Source of the DNA: Cranoglanis bouderius
Taxonomy: Eukaryota > Chordata > Actinopteri > Siluriformes > Cranoglanididae
Reading direction: 5' to 3'
DNA: 64,000 nt
Assembly: GCA_023630585.1 (NCBI GenBank)
Contig: CM042535.1
Coordinates: forward strand, 34,444,399 to 34,508,398
A program made the position numbers and the translations under genes. Numbering within the stretch: position 1 is the stretch's first letter; the number at the start of each line of letters is the position of its first letter. The notes under the pieces were generated by a model, which was given only the letters and a program-made list of their open reading frames with translations, was not told the origin of the DNA and did not search any database. Of the stretch, positions 46,701 to 49,939 are shown in pieces.

Positions 46701-47253
46701 GATACTAAATGAAAACCTGACTGCCTCTGCCAGAAAGCCCAAAATGGGCCGTGGTTGGATCTTCCAGCAGGACAATGATCCAAAACATACATTAAAATCA
46801 ACTGGTTTACTGACCACCAAATCAAGGTCCTGCCATGGCCATCCCAGTCCCTTGACTTGAAACCCATAGAAAACCTGTGGGATGAACTGAAGAGGAGAGT
46901 CCACCAGCGTGGAGCTGAAATTTTGAAGGCTCTGGAGAGATTCTGTATGGAGGAATGGTCTCAGATCCCTTGCCATGTATTCTCCAACCTCATCAGGCAT
47001 TATAGGAGAAGACTCAGAGCTGTTATCTTGGCAAAGGGAGGTAGCACAAAGTATTGCCTGAAAGAATGCCAATATTAGTGGAGGGCACTGTAAATGTAGT
47101 CACTGTACAGTTTAACAGGGACTCCAGCACTTTAGGTGACCTTTCTACCCTGTAATAATGTAAATCTTTTTATTATTATTATTATTATTAATAATAATAA
47201 ACTGTATGAAACTTTTATTCCCCACAGCTGCTGGTCAACCCACCACGTTATAA
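752..47253 (+). CDS. limch1: limch1 (LIM and calponin homology domains 1), 3' part, 33 exons
   Basis: LIMCH1 is a cytoplasmic actin stress-fibre protein known to bind and activate non-muscle myosin II. Exons were traced by homology plus GT-AG sites: 752-822, 2689-2758, 4394-4500, 5279-5309, 5438-5548, 5734-5935, 7651-7867, 8060-8236, 8699-9034, 9821-10096, 12051-12332, 14000-14281, 17117-17467, 18408-18746, 21995-22231, 24420-24458, 24881-25013, 25300-25454, 25881-27042, 27744-28026, 29648-29766, 30916-31012, 31278-31334, 35519-35544, 35694-35807, 37130-37222, 37338-37525, 39496-39596, 40819-40924, 41282-41359, 45763-45871, 45986-46088, 47228-47253. The sum is 6078 nt, an exact multiple of three, with one stop at the end. 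Domains: CH (residues 1-130 of the visible part), DUF4757-like KDD segments (about 200-950), charged helices (about 1043-1160 and 1725-1800), one LIM (about 1955-2017). At 2025+ residues it is much longer than the commonly cited human form (about 1080 aa). LMO7 is the paralogue alternative; the wording of the CH, 'FNQYLPNKSNQ' and LIM parts fits LIMCH1 better. Individual exons could be alternative. Confidence 0.93.
1170..1520 (+). mobile_element. Tc1-like transposon fragment (5' end and transposase N-terminus)
   Basis: A TA followed by CACTGATTATCCATAACATT leads to an ATG at 1321 encoding 'MGKLKDLSDFDKGQIVMARR', the paired-like DNA-binding domain of a Tc1 transposase. In-frame stops and the missing DDE part show it is dead. 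A second fragment lies at 42355-42600. Confidence 0.75.
1522..2200 (+). mobile_element. Possible DIRS/Ngaro-type retrotransposon fragment (RNase H-like)
   Basis: Directly after the Tc1 fragment, 1534-1650 reads 'HINQLELRLVHPALKFFLPV' and 'SDNIVTVSYINH', resembling the RNase H segment of DIRS-like elements. The rest to about 2200 is non-coding and may belong to the same element. Confidence 0.4.
2689..2758 (+). CDS. limch1: limch1 exon b (CH domain)
   Basis: Reads 'LLSSIKPGLVKKINRLPTPI', a highly conserved CH-domain segment in LIMCH1 and LMO7. Acceptor 'attgtag', donor 'gtgagt'; ends on a complete codon. Confidence 0.92.
3255..3365. repeat. Duplicated intronic segment, copy 1
   Basis: The stretch with 'caataatctttaaaatccct' and 'tgtcttattttaatggcaat' recurs at 4705-4795 with a few changes. 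An unclassified low-copy repeat. Confidence 0.55.
3522..4034. mobile_element. hAT-type MITE, short copy with 8-bp target duplication
   Basis: Terminal inverted repeats TAGGCCTGTCAC / GTGACAGGCCTA and flanking 8-bp duplications ATGACAGT / ATGACGGT (one mismatch). 8-bp duplications are the hallmark of hAT elements. No transposase; related to the longer copy at 14661-15665. Confidence 0.8.
4319..4375 (+). repeat. (TG)n microsatellite before limch1 exon c
   Basis: About 28 TG units ending 18 bases before the exon. Confidence 0.95.
4394..4500 (+). CDS. limch1: limch1 exon c (CH domain)
   Basis: Reads 'NLTVFLRGCEELGLKGSQLF' followed by the 'DPGDLQD' turn typical of CH domains. The acceptor lies 19 bases after a (TG)n tract of about 57 bases, and another (TG)n tract starts 12 bases after the donor, so the exon sits between two UG repeats in the pre-mRNA. 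Confidence 0.93.
4512..4535 (+). repeat. (GT)n microsatellite after limch1 exon c
   Basis: About 11 GT units starting 12 bases after the donor. Confidence 0.9.
4705..4795. repeat. Duplicated intronic segment, copy 2
   Basis: Partner of 3255-3365, same orientation, in the following intron. Confidence 0.55.
4827..4862 (+). repeat. (TG)n microsatellite
   Basis: About 18 units in the intron between exons c and d. Confidence 0.95.
5172..5225 (+). repeat. (GT)n microsatellite
   Basis: About 27 units, 53 bases before the 31-nt exon d. Confidence 0.95.
5279..5309 (+). CDS. limch1: limch1 exon d (31-nt microexon, CH domain)
   Basis: A 31-nt exon that joins in frame to give 'TGSDCSRKLKN', matching the 'SRKLKN' stretch before the last CH helix. 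Acceptor 'cttgtag', donor 'gtaagt'. It is short enough to be missed by automatic annotation. Confidence 0.88.
5388..5410 (+). repeat. (GT)n tract before limch1 exon e
   Basis: About 11 units, 27 bases before the exon. Confidence 0.9.
5438..5548 (+). CDS. limch1: limch1 exon e (end of CH domain)
   Basis: Encodes 37 residues starting 'VLITIYWLGKTVNGCASYSG' and ending 'EFEDLLSMMKK', the last CH helices. Phase 0 at both ends. A (GT)n tract ends 27 bases upstream of the exon. Confidence 0.94.
5734..5935 (+). CDS. limch1: limch1 exon f (Ser-rich linker)
   Basis: Encodes the LIMCH1 signature linker 'SPKRSVRDSGCVDNWESEHS' and 'EDSFDSLDSF'. Many serines in acidic context suggest phosphorylation. The donor 'gtgag' runs directly into an (AC)n tract of about 46 bases. 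Confidence 0.94.
5941..5986 (+). repeat. (AC)n microsatellite at limch1 exon f donor
   Basis: About 23 AC units beginning five bases after the exon end; complementary in RNA to the (GU)n tracts upstream. Confidence 0.95.
5990..7195. other. Intron, no recognised element
   Basis: About 1.2 kb of AT-rich intron. I see no gene and no repeat I recognise with confidence, apart from scattered CA/GT-rich patches from 6860 to 7140. Confidence 0.5.
7201..7382. repeat. Poly(T), 'GGTCCCCAC' palindromic repeat and (AC)n
   Basis: A 25-base T run, then a segment with GTGGGGACCAG / TTGGTCCCCAC inverted motifs (7248-7325) and an (AC)n tract 7349-7382. This combination is a familiar interspersed repeat in fish DNA. 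Confidence 0.6.
7592..7637 (+). repeat. (TC)n tract serving as polypyrimidine tract
   Basis: About 23 TC units ending 13 bases before the limch1 exon g acceptor. Confidence 0.95.
7651..7867 (+). CDS. limch1: limch1 exon g (first KDD segment)
   Basis: Contains 'KLPDVLKDDMSARR' followed by 'PFNQYLPNKSNQ', both strongly typical of LIMCH1. Its acceptor follows a (TC)n tract that serves as an extreme polypyrimidine tract. This is the first of six copies of the KDD motif in the protein. Confidence 0.95.
8060..8236 (+). CDS. limch1: limch1 exon h
   Basis: Joins in frame (R carried over) and encodes 59 residues including 'EAELKKMRKLEKAGIKVLPA', a charged helix. Phase 2 at both ends, so it can be skipped without changing frame. 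Confidence 0.88.
8699..9034 (+). CDS. limch1: limch1 exon i (second KDD segment)
   Basis: Encodes an acidic run followed by 'VPDIQKDDLASRRAR', then a 'HQFLP' motif like the 'NQYLP' of exon g, and a C-terminal helix 'LEMLEKMEQEKK'. Phase 2-2. Confidence 0.9.
9130..9640. repeat. Possible MITE-like inverted repeat
   Basis: 'CAGGAACTTTTTCAGGAACT' near the left side and 'CAGGAACTCGATCAGGAACT' with 'GGTTTCAGGACC' near the right suggest an old interspersed repeat with 'GGAACT' motifs. Boundaries unclear. Confidence 0.35.
9821..10096 (+). CDS. limch1: limch1 exon j (third KDD segment, duplicated exon)
   Basis: Encodes 'VSIVTRKDNPFL', an acidic spacer, 'VPNVQKDDLARRR' and 'TQSDLEKWQRL'. The next exon repeats the same order of motifs, so the two look like a tandem exon duplication. 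Phase 2-2. Confidence 0.9.
10208..11219 (-). mobile_element. Tc1-like element, internally deleted
   Basis: TA-bounded inverted ends: CAGTGGGTATAGAAAAGAAT on the left, ATTCTTTTCTGTACCCACT on the right. On the - strand 10704-10919 encodes a transposase helix-turn-helix ('MGGKALSKDLRDKVVDRHKS'). The DDE region is mostly missing or broken, so it is not autonomous. Confidence 0.85.
11225..12040. other. Intron, no recognised element
   Basis: AT-rich intron before limch1 exon k. A short (AAT)n run at about 11879-11893; otherwise nothing recognised. Confidence 0.5.
12051..12332 (+). CDS. limch1: limch1 exon k (fourth KDD segment, duplicated exon)
   Basis: Encodes 'VSIITRKDNPFL', 'LPNIQKDDLARRRS' and 'TQSDLEKWQRLQ', nearly the same as exon j. 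Phase 2-2, 282 nt. Confidence 0.9.
12335..13790. other. Intron, mostly unrecognised, with poly(T) and (GA)n
   Basis: Contains a T-rich run at 12738-12776, a poly(A) run near 13200 and a (GA)n run near 13560-13580. No gene seen. Confidence 0.5.
13798..13848 (+). repeat. (GT)n microsatellite upstream of limch1 exon l
   Basis: About 25 GT units; a GT-rich spacer follows to 13991. Confidence 0.95.
13967..13991 (+). repeat. (GT)n tract abutting limch1 exon l acceptor
   Basis: About 12 GT units ending eight bases before the exon; there is hardly any normal polypyrimidine tract. Confidence 0.93.
14000..14281 (+). CDS. limch1: limch1 exon l (flanked by GT/AC repeats)
   Basis: Encodes 94 residues with a lone 'CQSC' pair and a charged stretch 'SWEEERQEEEWRKEGGKDES'; it lacks a KDD motif. 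Acceptor 'tgcag' follows (GT)n; donor 'gc/gtagga' inferred because it keeps the frame open into the next exon. Phase 2-2. An (AC)n tract follows about 90 bases downstream. Confidence 0.8.
14370..14417 (+). repeat. (CA)n microsatellite downstream of limch1 exon l
   Basis: About 24 CA units, 88 bases after the exon; complementary in RNA to the two upstream (GU)n tracts. Confidence 0.95.
14661..15665. mobile_element. hAT-type MITE, long copy with perfect 8-bp target duplication
   Basis: Ends TAGGCCTGTCAC and GTGACTGGCCTA, flanked by the perfect 8-bp duplication ACTTGTGG (14653-14660 and 15666-15673). No long reading frame. Shares most of its sequence with the 3522-4034 copy, which lacks an internal part. 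Confidence 0.85.
16005..16040. repeat. (TA)n microsatellite
   Basis: About 12 TA units followed by a T run. Confidence 0.9.
16390..16570 (+). repeat. Unclassified interspersed repeat, fragment
   Basis: 'GACACTGGAGACTCCTTTCG' and 'AATAAACGCCTCCGTACAGA' match internal blocks of the family at 60-600 and 41860-42300. Confidence 0.45.
16918..16961 (+). repeat. (TG)n microsatellite
   Basis: About 20 TG units, 155 bases upstream of limch1 exon m. Confidence 0.93.
17117..17467 (+). CDS. limch1: limch1 exon m (fifth KDD segment)
   Basis: Begins Thr/Pro-rich, then an E-rich helix and 'QPDIRKDDMMARRTG', then 'YNQFLPLPGSKK', echoing exon g. Phase 2-2, 351 nt. Confidence 0.9.
17780..18140 (+). repeat. 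tRNA-type SINE with LINE-like tail
   Basis: A polymerase III-type head ('GTGGTTTAGTGGTTAGAATG', degenerate box A; 'GGGGCTTTAATCCTGC', box B-like) followed by the conserved 'CCGAGTTCCCTGGGATAGGC' region and a 3' end 'GGAAAATGGATGGATGGA'. This is the widespread fish SINE layout. It is not a functional tRNA gene. Confidence 0.8.
18408..18746 (+). CDS. limch1: limch1 exon n (sixth KDD segment)
   Basis: Encodes 'LPNLQKDDMLSRKTG' and then 'LNAFLPKPGD'. Acceptor 'ttaacag', donor 'gttagg'. Phase 2-2. Confidence 0.88.
18760..21990. other. Large intron with unrecognised internal duplication
   Basis: Roughly 3.2 kb without a supported gene. Two related segments occur (20410-20490 and 21415-21490, sharing 'TTCTCTGGGTGAAGTACATG'), and 'TCTGGTGTAGTATTGGTAA' appears at about 21223 and 21499. 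It looks like decayed retroelement sequence but no protein motif was found. Confidence 0.4.
21995..22231 (+). CDS. limch1: limch1 exon o (low-complexity linker)
   Basis: Open in the carried frame for 79 codons, starting 'NHGYNLSPTPRSVTPPPADV'. The donor 'AT/gtgagg' avoids an in-frame TGA that would follow one base later. There is no recognised motif, so assignment rests on splice sites and phase continuity. A full-length Tc1 element starts about 100 bases downstream. Confidence 0.72.
22262..22306 (+). repeat. (CA)n microsatellite
   Basis: About 22 CA units just after limch1 exon o. Confidence 0.95.
22334..23952 (-). mobile_element. Full-length Tc1-like transposon with IR/DR ends and near-intact transposase
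   Basis: TA-flanked, 1.62 kb. Outer ends CAGTATCTCACAAAAGTGAG are perfectly inverted. Each arm carries a second copy of the 'AAAAGTGAGTACACCCCT' motif (near 22519 and 23737), the IR/DR design of Sleeping Beauty-type elements. The - strand encodes transposase in three overlapping pieces: N-terminal DNA-binding domain (about 23575-23307, 'MAPHGKELSEDLKKRTVALH'), first catalytic part with 'VLWSDETKINLFG' (23297-22857), and C-terminal part with 'DLNPIEHLWGILK' (22822-22568). The pieces are separated by small frame breaks. It sits in a limch1 intron in antisense. Confidence 0.93.
24330..24376. repeat. (ATT)n microsatellite
   Basis: About 15 units, 45 bases upstream of the limch1 exon p acceptor. 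Confidence 0.9.
24420..24458 (+). CDS. limch1: limch1 exon p (39-nt microexon)
   Basis: Encodes 13 residues 'FSHKASSVSDET', with acceptor 'ttctag' and a perfect 'gtaagt' donor. It corresponds in position to the short Ser-rich LIMCH1 segment before the coiled coil. Phase 2-2. Confidence 0.75.
24881..25013 (+). CDS. limch1: limch1 exon q (coiled-coil start)
   Basis: Encodes 'RHERLHNQYNKLKEEEDQWQ', matching the LIMCH1/LMO7 segment that ends 'EEDxWQDDLARWK' across the junction. Acceptor 'tttacag', donor 'gtgagt'. Confidence 0.93.
25150..25260 (+). repeat. Unclassified interspersed repeat, fragment
   Basis: 'AAGAAAATAATCGGAGATGG' plus 'TAGTGTGATGCAG' matches the palindromic head of the family seen at 60-600. 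Confidence 0.4.
25300..25454 (+). CDS. limch1: limch1 exon r (DLARWK helix)
   Basis: Encodes 'DLARWKNRRRSASQDLIRKE' and 'KKSIKTYKEIVEE', hallmark LIMCH1/LMO7 sequence and a probable coiled coil. RRRSAS is a possible basophilic kinase site. Confidence 0.96.
25881..27042 (+). CDS. limch1: limch1 exon s (large exon with 39-bp minisatellite)
   Basis: The 1162-nt exon starts with conserved LIMCH1 sequence ('ERREQELHELYCQASTPEEK', 'ALRFTISDAILEKLQLPK') and ends with conserved 'PLLTPKPYSQPK'. Between them lies a lineage-specific tandem array: 15 good copies of a 13-residue unit 'DSKTPEVQLSPVR' (39 bp; about 26260-26845) plus degenerate copies at both ends. Every unit has an S-P-V-R site and most have a T-P or P-P pair. 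Phase is kept through the whole array. Confidence 0.95.
26260..26845 (+). repeat. limch1: Coding 39-bp minisatellite in limch1
   Basis: Fifteen tandem 39-bp units encoding 'DSKTPEVQLSPVR' with variants KT, KP and KM at one place. Units are nearly identical in DNA, so the array expanded or was homogenised recently. The unit is a multiple of three and stop-free. Confidence 0.96.
27744..28026 (+). CDS. limch1: limch1 exon t
   Basis: Encodes 'NDGLVRVNGDSTVEDTRES' and a Ser/Thr-rich acidic stretch; 'VRVNGDS' resembles the 'VSVNGE' stretch that follows PKPYSQPK in LIMCH1. Donor 'ACAG/gttgga' was chosen to fit the phase of the next exon. Confidence 0.82.
28330..29085. mobile_element. Non-autonomous TIR element, unclassified
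   Basis: Perfect 14-bp inverted ends GGGGGCCAAGCACC and GGTGCTTGGCCCCC. No transposase. A related end occurs at 52373-52390 (GGGGTCCAAGCACCAAAG). No clear target duplication seen, so the superfamily is not assigned; the right end may extend some 30 bases further. Confidence 0.65.
29195..29237. mobile_element. Solitary Tc1-like terminal repeat
   Basis: 'GGGTGCCAATAATTTTGGAG' followed by 'CTGACTGTA' has the form of a right-hand Tc1 end, similar to the ends of the element at 46234-47092. The rest of the element is missing. Confidence 0.5.
29648..29766 (+). CDS. limch1: limch1 exon u
   Basis: Joins in phase 1 and encodes 40 residues, including 'VKLNCVVKTTIVTELRETHS'. No domain is recognised. 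Splice sites 'ttcatag' and 'gtatag' are plausible. Confidence 0.68.
30056..30640 (+). mobile_element. Tc1-like fragment (5' end and broken transposase)
   Basis: Left end 'TACAGTCCCCTCCGAAACTA' and a degenerate transposase N-terminal region; 30514-30600 still encodes 'LKKKETTGVLSNRHRMGRPR', the GRPR hinge of Tc1 DNA-binding domains. The catalytic half is absent. Confidence 0.7.
30916..31012 (+). CDS. limch1: limch1 exon v
   Basis: Encodes 32 residues 'MSCSDGLSQKSDDISFTESR'... in a low-complexity Ser/Asp-rich linker. Acceptor 'tttag', donor 'gtaaca'. Phase fits both neighbours. Confidence 0.65.
31278..31334 (+). CDS. limch1: limch1 exon w (short)
   Basis: Encodes 'DSTHTSSSSRLRWEFFAPA', phase 1-1, acceptor 'gcgtcag', donor 'gtaaaa'. 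It is small and supported only by splice signals and phase. Confidence 0.6.
31498..31566. repeat. (AT)n microsatellite
   Basis: About 33 AT units directly touching the left end of a Tc1-like element. Confidence 0.95.
31565..33157 (-). mobile_element. Tc1-like transposon with degraded transposase
   Basis: Ends 'CAGTGCTGTGAAAA' and 'TTTTCACAGCACTTTA'. The - strand encodes 'GSGRPSKIPPRAQQQLIQQV' (hinge) and 'NDLWIDESKVELYGSQ' (first catalytic Asp region) at 32620-32195, with breaks on both sides. The 44150-44590 element is a deleted relative. Confidence 0.85.
33168..34788. mobile_element. MITE-like element split by a LINE insertion
   Basis: Left end CAGTACTGTGCAGAAATCTT, right end AGACTTTTGCACAGTACTG. 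The same left end occurs at 56766. The LINE fragment at 33435-34530 lies between the two ends, so the MITE is the older insertion. Confidence 0.6.
33435..34530 (-). mobile_element. Rex/L2-type LINE fragment (reverse transcriptase 3' part)
   Basis: On the - strand 34504-34322 encodes 'FGVPQGSVLGPLLFSLYM' and 'CYADDT' (reverse transcriptase catalytic YADD), and 34110-33907 encodes 'LVHAFVTSRLDYCNALLSG', typical of Rex1/L2 elements. The 3' end at 33435 carries the 'AAATTGAATTGAAATTGAAT' tail. The two parts are separated by a deletion or rearrangement; 5' truncated. Confidence 0.8.
35519..35544 (+). CDS. limch1: limch1 exon x (26-nt microexon)
   Basis: A 26-nt exon encoding 'DGFDFTSEC'. Acceptor 'ttccacag', donor 'gtgagt' are both strong and the phase (1 in, 0 out) links exons w and y exactly. 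Confidence 0.7.
35694..35807 (+). CDS. limch1: limch1 exon y (WDPEEERRRQE-type helix)
   Basis: Encodes 'NHWTWDPNEERKRQERWQQE', strongly matching the conserved LIMCH1 segment that starts the second charged helix. Ends 'QERLLQ'. Confidence 0.95.
36360..36920 (+). repeat. Unclassified interspersed repeat, copy 2
   Basis: 'GGAAAATAATCAACAACAGG' at the head and 'GAATTCAACAGCGCTGTGAT' at the tail; internal blocks as in copy 1. Confidence 0.6.
37130..37222 (+). CDS. limch1: limch1 exon z (charged helix)
   Basis: Encodes 'EKYQQEQERLKQEWEKAQRE' plus 'VEEEERKHHEE', a continuous coiled-coil-like helix conserved in LIMCH1. Phase 0-0. Confidence 0.95.
37338..37525 (+). CDS. limch1: limch1 exon aa
   Basis: Starts 'ERRILEETVTPLT', matching LIMCH1's 'ERKIIEDTV' continuation, then a Thr-rich stretch and 'LSLADWERKQEMLQKEAKMN'. 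Ends in phase 2. Confidence 0.9.
38230..38850 (+). repeat. Unclassified interspersed repeat, copy 3
   Basis: 'GAAGTTGATTATAG' from the head palindrome, 'GACACTGGAGACTCCTTCCA' inside, and 'CAGCAGCACTGTGGTATAAA' at the tail. Confidence 0.6.
39496..39596 (+). CDS. limch1: limch1 exon bb (Gln-rich)
   Basis: Gln/Ser-rich linker 'RSDQAEAVSPPQQNDQGAEQ'. Donor 'CAGG/gtgggg' keeps phase with the next exon. If this donor is not used, the frame continues to a TGA at 39619-39621, giving an alternative LIM-less end. Confidence 0.75.
39625..40750. other. AT-rich intron, no recognised element
   Basis: Runs of A and T, an (AT)n tract at about 40340-40367, and no supported gene. Low-complexity sequence. Confidence 0.5.
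40752..40782 (+). repeat. (AC)n microsatellite
   Basis: About 15 units, 36 bases upstream of limch1 exon cc. Confidence 0.93.
40819..40924 (+). CDS. limch1: limch1 exon cc
   Basis: Encodes 'DASWSCKSESRQEWKKTASL' and 'SPSQSQPPRMRR'. 'RQEWKK..SL' resembles the LIMCH1 'DRRWKKSF' segment. Phase 1 in, 2 out. Confidence 0.8.
41282..41359 (+). CDS. limch1: limch1 exon dd
   Basis: Encodes 'SGSYENILGIHTSPSSQDTS', a Ser-rich linker; phase 2-2. An (AC)n tract begins 10 bases after the exon. Confidence 0.75.
41369..41392 (+). repeat. (AC)n microsatellite
   Basis: About 12 units beginning 10 bases after limch1 exon dd. Confidence 0.9.
41855..42300 (+). repeat. Unclassified interspersed repeat, copy 4
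   Basis: 'GGAAAATAATCAACATCAGG' head, 'ACACTGGAGACTCCTGACAT' inside; the tail is missing where the Tc1 fragment begins. Confidence 0.6.
42340..42605 (+). mobile_element. Tc1-like transposase fragment
   Basis: ATG at 42440 gives 'MGKCKEPSDFDKSQNVMARR' and 'LGQSISKTAGLVGCS', closely related to the 1170-1520 fragment. Only the DNA-binding domain remains. Confidence 0.75.
43440..43805 (+). repeat. Unclassified interspersed repeat, copy 5 (best head palindrome)
   Basis: 'GGGAAATAATCAACGACTGG' pairs with 'CAAAGTTGATTATTTTCCTA' about 60 bases later; the tail 'TTTAACAGTGCTGTGGTATA' is present; internal part shortened. Confidence 0.65.
44150..44590. mobile_element. Tc1-derived MITE (deletion derivative)
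   Basis: 441 bp between TA dinucleotides with ends CAGTGCTGTAAAAAAGTATT and TCTTTTCACAGCACTG. Shares long stretches with the 31565-33157 element but lacks most of the transposase. Confidence 0.8.
44748..45717 (-). mobile_element. Tc1-like transposon, 5'-deleted transposase, ends 45 bases before LIM exon
   Basis: TA-bounded ends CAGGTGCCTCTCAAAAAATT and AATTTTTTTGAGCTGCACCTG. The - strand encodes 'VLFSDESKFCISFGNQGPRV' and 'LFQQDLAPAHSAK', the first and second catalytic Asp regions. Frame breaks and the missing N-terminus show it is non-autonomous. Confidence 0.87.
45763..45871 (+). CDS. limch1: limch1 exon ee (LIM domain, first zinc finger)
   Basis: Encodes 'SAKKLCSSCAQPLGKGAAMI' then 'LYFHIQCFK'. 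It carries the first zinc-binding set C-x2-C-x19-H-x2-C. A Tc1-like element ends only 45 bases before the exon. Confidence 0.97.
45986..46088 (+). CDS. limch1: limch1 exon ff (LIM domain, second zinc finger)
   Basis: Encodes 'CGVCKGLLGDTSTGTDVRIR' and 'LNCHSCYMKSR'. It supplies the second set C-x2-C-x21-C-x2-C, completing a canonical LIM domain with all eight ligands present. Confidence 0.97.
46234..47092 (+). mobile_element. Tc1-like transposon, N-terminally deleted transposase
   Basis: 859 bp, TA-bounded, ends CAGTGCCCTCCACTAATATT and AATATTAGTGGAGGGCACTG (perfect). The + strand encodes 'VLLSDETKIELFGNKHQRWF', 'WIFQQDNDPKHT' and, after one frame change, 'KPIENLWDELKRRV': all three DDE positions are present but the DNA-binding domain is mostly deleted. 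Lies in the last limch1 intron. Confidence 0.9.
47165..47202. repeat. (ATT)n/(AAT)n tract
   Basis: A triplet run that switches from TTA to TAA and is self-complementary, just upstream of the final limch1 exon. Confidence 0.85.
47228..47253 (+). CDS. limch1: limch1 terminal coding exon
   Basis: Completes 'SRAAGQPTTL' and TAA. The AGQPTTL tail is typical of LIMCH1. Acceptor 'cccacag'. 3' UTR follows. Confidence 0.9.
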
Positions 47254-47640
47254 AGCCTTTTTGCACCCGAATTGAAGAGGAACTGAAACATTTGCCAAGC
47301 CCGCAGAAACCTGGGCCATCTTCACGATGAACACTTAATTAAACATAATTATGTTTCATAACATTAAAAAAGAAAAAAAAAAAGCACAAATCGCCTTTTG
47401 ACACAAACGGATAAAACTGGAATGTCGTGGGGATGATATTTCTGTGTAAAGCTTCATATTTCTGAGAGAAAAAAAAATCTTCTAATGGCAATAATTCTAA
47501 TCACCACATGCATGAGCATGCACTGCGGTTAACAAATCTTAAAACGTCGCTAGCTTAATGTACAAAGTGGCGCGTTCCACTTGCGGAACTTGGTTAGATA
47601 AATTAGCGAATAAAACACTGACCTGTTTTTTGTTTTTTGT
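47254..47640 (+). other. limch1: limch1 3' UTR with poly(A) signal candidate
   Basis: Follows the stop codon. A canonical AATAAA at 47609-47614 is followed by a T/GT-rich stretch from about 47625, a good cleavage signal. An earlier ATTAAA-like hexamer near 47365 is a weaker alternative. Confidence 0.5.
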
Positions 47641-49930
47641 TTTTTTAAACTAAATCCCATTATCTAAACGTGTCCTCGAGACGTTAGCTGAGAGACGTGG
47701 CTGTTGCGGTTTTTCCATCAGCAGTTTTGCACTTTAGACTTTTTATCTACAAACTTTCAGCCACAAACATTTGGGAAGAAACACAAAGATGAGTGTGATA
47801 AGCAATGGTTATTTAAAAATGTATCTGTTTCGCTTGGAAATGTAGAAAGTCAGAGCATCTGTCAAACCTACTTGGCTTCCTATCAAACCTCGAGTGCACT
47901 ATCTAGACCCTTTTTTTATGACCTGTGTAGTGCACTTATTGGAAGTAGGAGCTCATTTAGGATGCACCTTGAAATTTTATTCCCAAATGGCTCCCTATTG
48001 CAAATGGTGCACTATCAAGCATGTAGATGTTAACTTATATATTATAAAGTACACTTGTAAAGCAAATGGTGAGTTATTTGGGGTTCATTTCAGATTTTTA
48101 TTTGGTGCAAATTTGAGTTTATTTTGCTCTATATCGCCATAATTGAAGGCACCATATGCTGCATTGTTCTGTGAATGTTCTCCTTAAAGAATATAAAGCA
48201 CTACAAAAGGGGTAGAAGCCAGTATGTAATACACTACACTATACCCTATACCCTATGTAGTGCACTTATATAGGTATTGGAAAGCCTTTTAGGATTCAGC
48301 CAGAGTGGTTTAAAAAATGTCTTGGTTTGTTAACTCAAGGTTTTAAGTTAACTGTAGTGTTGAACGGTTTTTTGAGTATTTCCTCTTCATTTTTTCTATT
48401 TATGTTCTCGTTAATCATCTCATTTTGATCAAATGTTAGTTTGCTGAGTTTTTTGTTTGTTTGTTTGTTTTTTTTTTTAAAAAATGCATGATGTTTGAAG
48501 TCTCATAGATACTCGATGAATATCGACTTCCATCGGGTTGTTTTGGTCGCTTAAGTTTGTTTCATTTTCACCATCAGTTGCTTGAGAAAGAACAAGATTT
48601 GTCGTTTTTAGTTTTGGAGAATTCTTTCTATTTTTCCAGACAGCTGTCGGTCATATCTATTTCCATGCCGTGCCTTAAATATGACTGCACACTCATGTGG
48701 TCGTGTATGTGTATGCAACATCCAAAGCTTTGTAGAGCTATTCCACTTTTATTTTGCAGCACACAGTTATATACTGTACTATATACTGAGCGAAATTCTC
48801 TCTTAATCCCGTTGTGTTTTGTTTGTAAACCTTGTACTTGGCAAAAAATCATAGTGTTGAATTAACTCTGAAGGTGTTTGGTGTCCAAGTGGACTTTACA
48901 CATTGAAGATTCACATGATAATGTACATGGTAGTTTTCACAGCAAGGTTTAAATTCATCAATTCAGGTTAATTCAACAGTCTTGGAGTTTGGAAGGCTAC
49001 GTTTTTTACAGTACTTTTAAAGTTATCATTGTTTACTTTACAACATAGTCGGACAAATCATAAATCTATTAGCTAGCCCACTAGGCAAGTAAAACCTCCA
49101 TGTTTTTGTTGCCCAGAAACTGACTATTCTAAAAAGCAGAAGCTAGCATAATGTAATAACGTATGGCGAGCGGCTTTGCTAGTCAAGTGACTTAATACAG
49201 ATGAAAGGAAACTTTATCCTCATCGAACAAAACGTGTAATGAAGCACATCATGTTTGCACCCTTCACAAAAAGTTGTTAGCCAACGTTTTCGTGTATGAG
49301 ACGTGGTGTTCCGTCCTCGCATTTCACATAAAACATTTGTCTCGGTATGTCTAACCACTAGAAACTGTGTGTAGTAAGCCGGAGAGTTATATCCCTCTAC
49401 TGCATGAATTATTACATTTACATCAAAAAAATGTTTTTGTGGATTTTTATTACTTGAATTACCAAGGGTAGTTGGTAAATTGTGTGCAATGGTGGAAAGT
49501 GTCATATAGTCAAAAATGACAAAATCTAGGAGATTACAACTCCAATTACTGCATTTTCCAGAATATAAGTTGCAACGTTTTTTTTGCCACCTAGTAATTA
49601 TGTAAAAGTTGTATCTTCTAGAAAGGAATTTAAAAAATATATATGGATTTACTCACTCAAAATATATACAAAAATTAGATCCAAACATGTTTTGGGTGAA
49701 GTATCTTTTTAACTCTTTCTTTCGAATTCTTAGTTCTTTCTCATGAAATATAACATTTAGAACATAAGGTACAATTGCAAAATGTCTGAAATTACAGCAG
49801 TTTTTCTTGCTTTGAATGTGAAAAAATGTAAATATACTATTAAAGAAGCCTAGTGTCTTTTTTTTTTTTTTTTTTTTTTTGCTATGTAGGCCTGTTTCAA
49901 TTCTTGAACATACATACCACAGTTCCATTA
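47640..49930. other. Intergenic, gene-poor
   Basis: No supported gene. 'AGTGCACTATCTAG' and 'TAGTGCACTTATTGG' motifs near 47895-48265 suggest an old fish repeat; a (TTTG)n run near 48458; a 22-base T run at about 49858. Confidence 0.45.
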
Positions 49931-49939
49931 TCGCATGTT

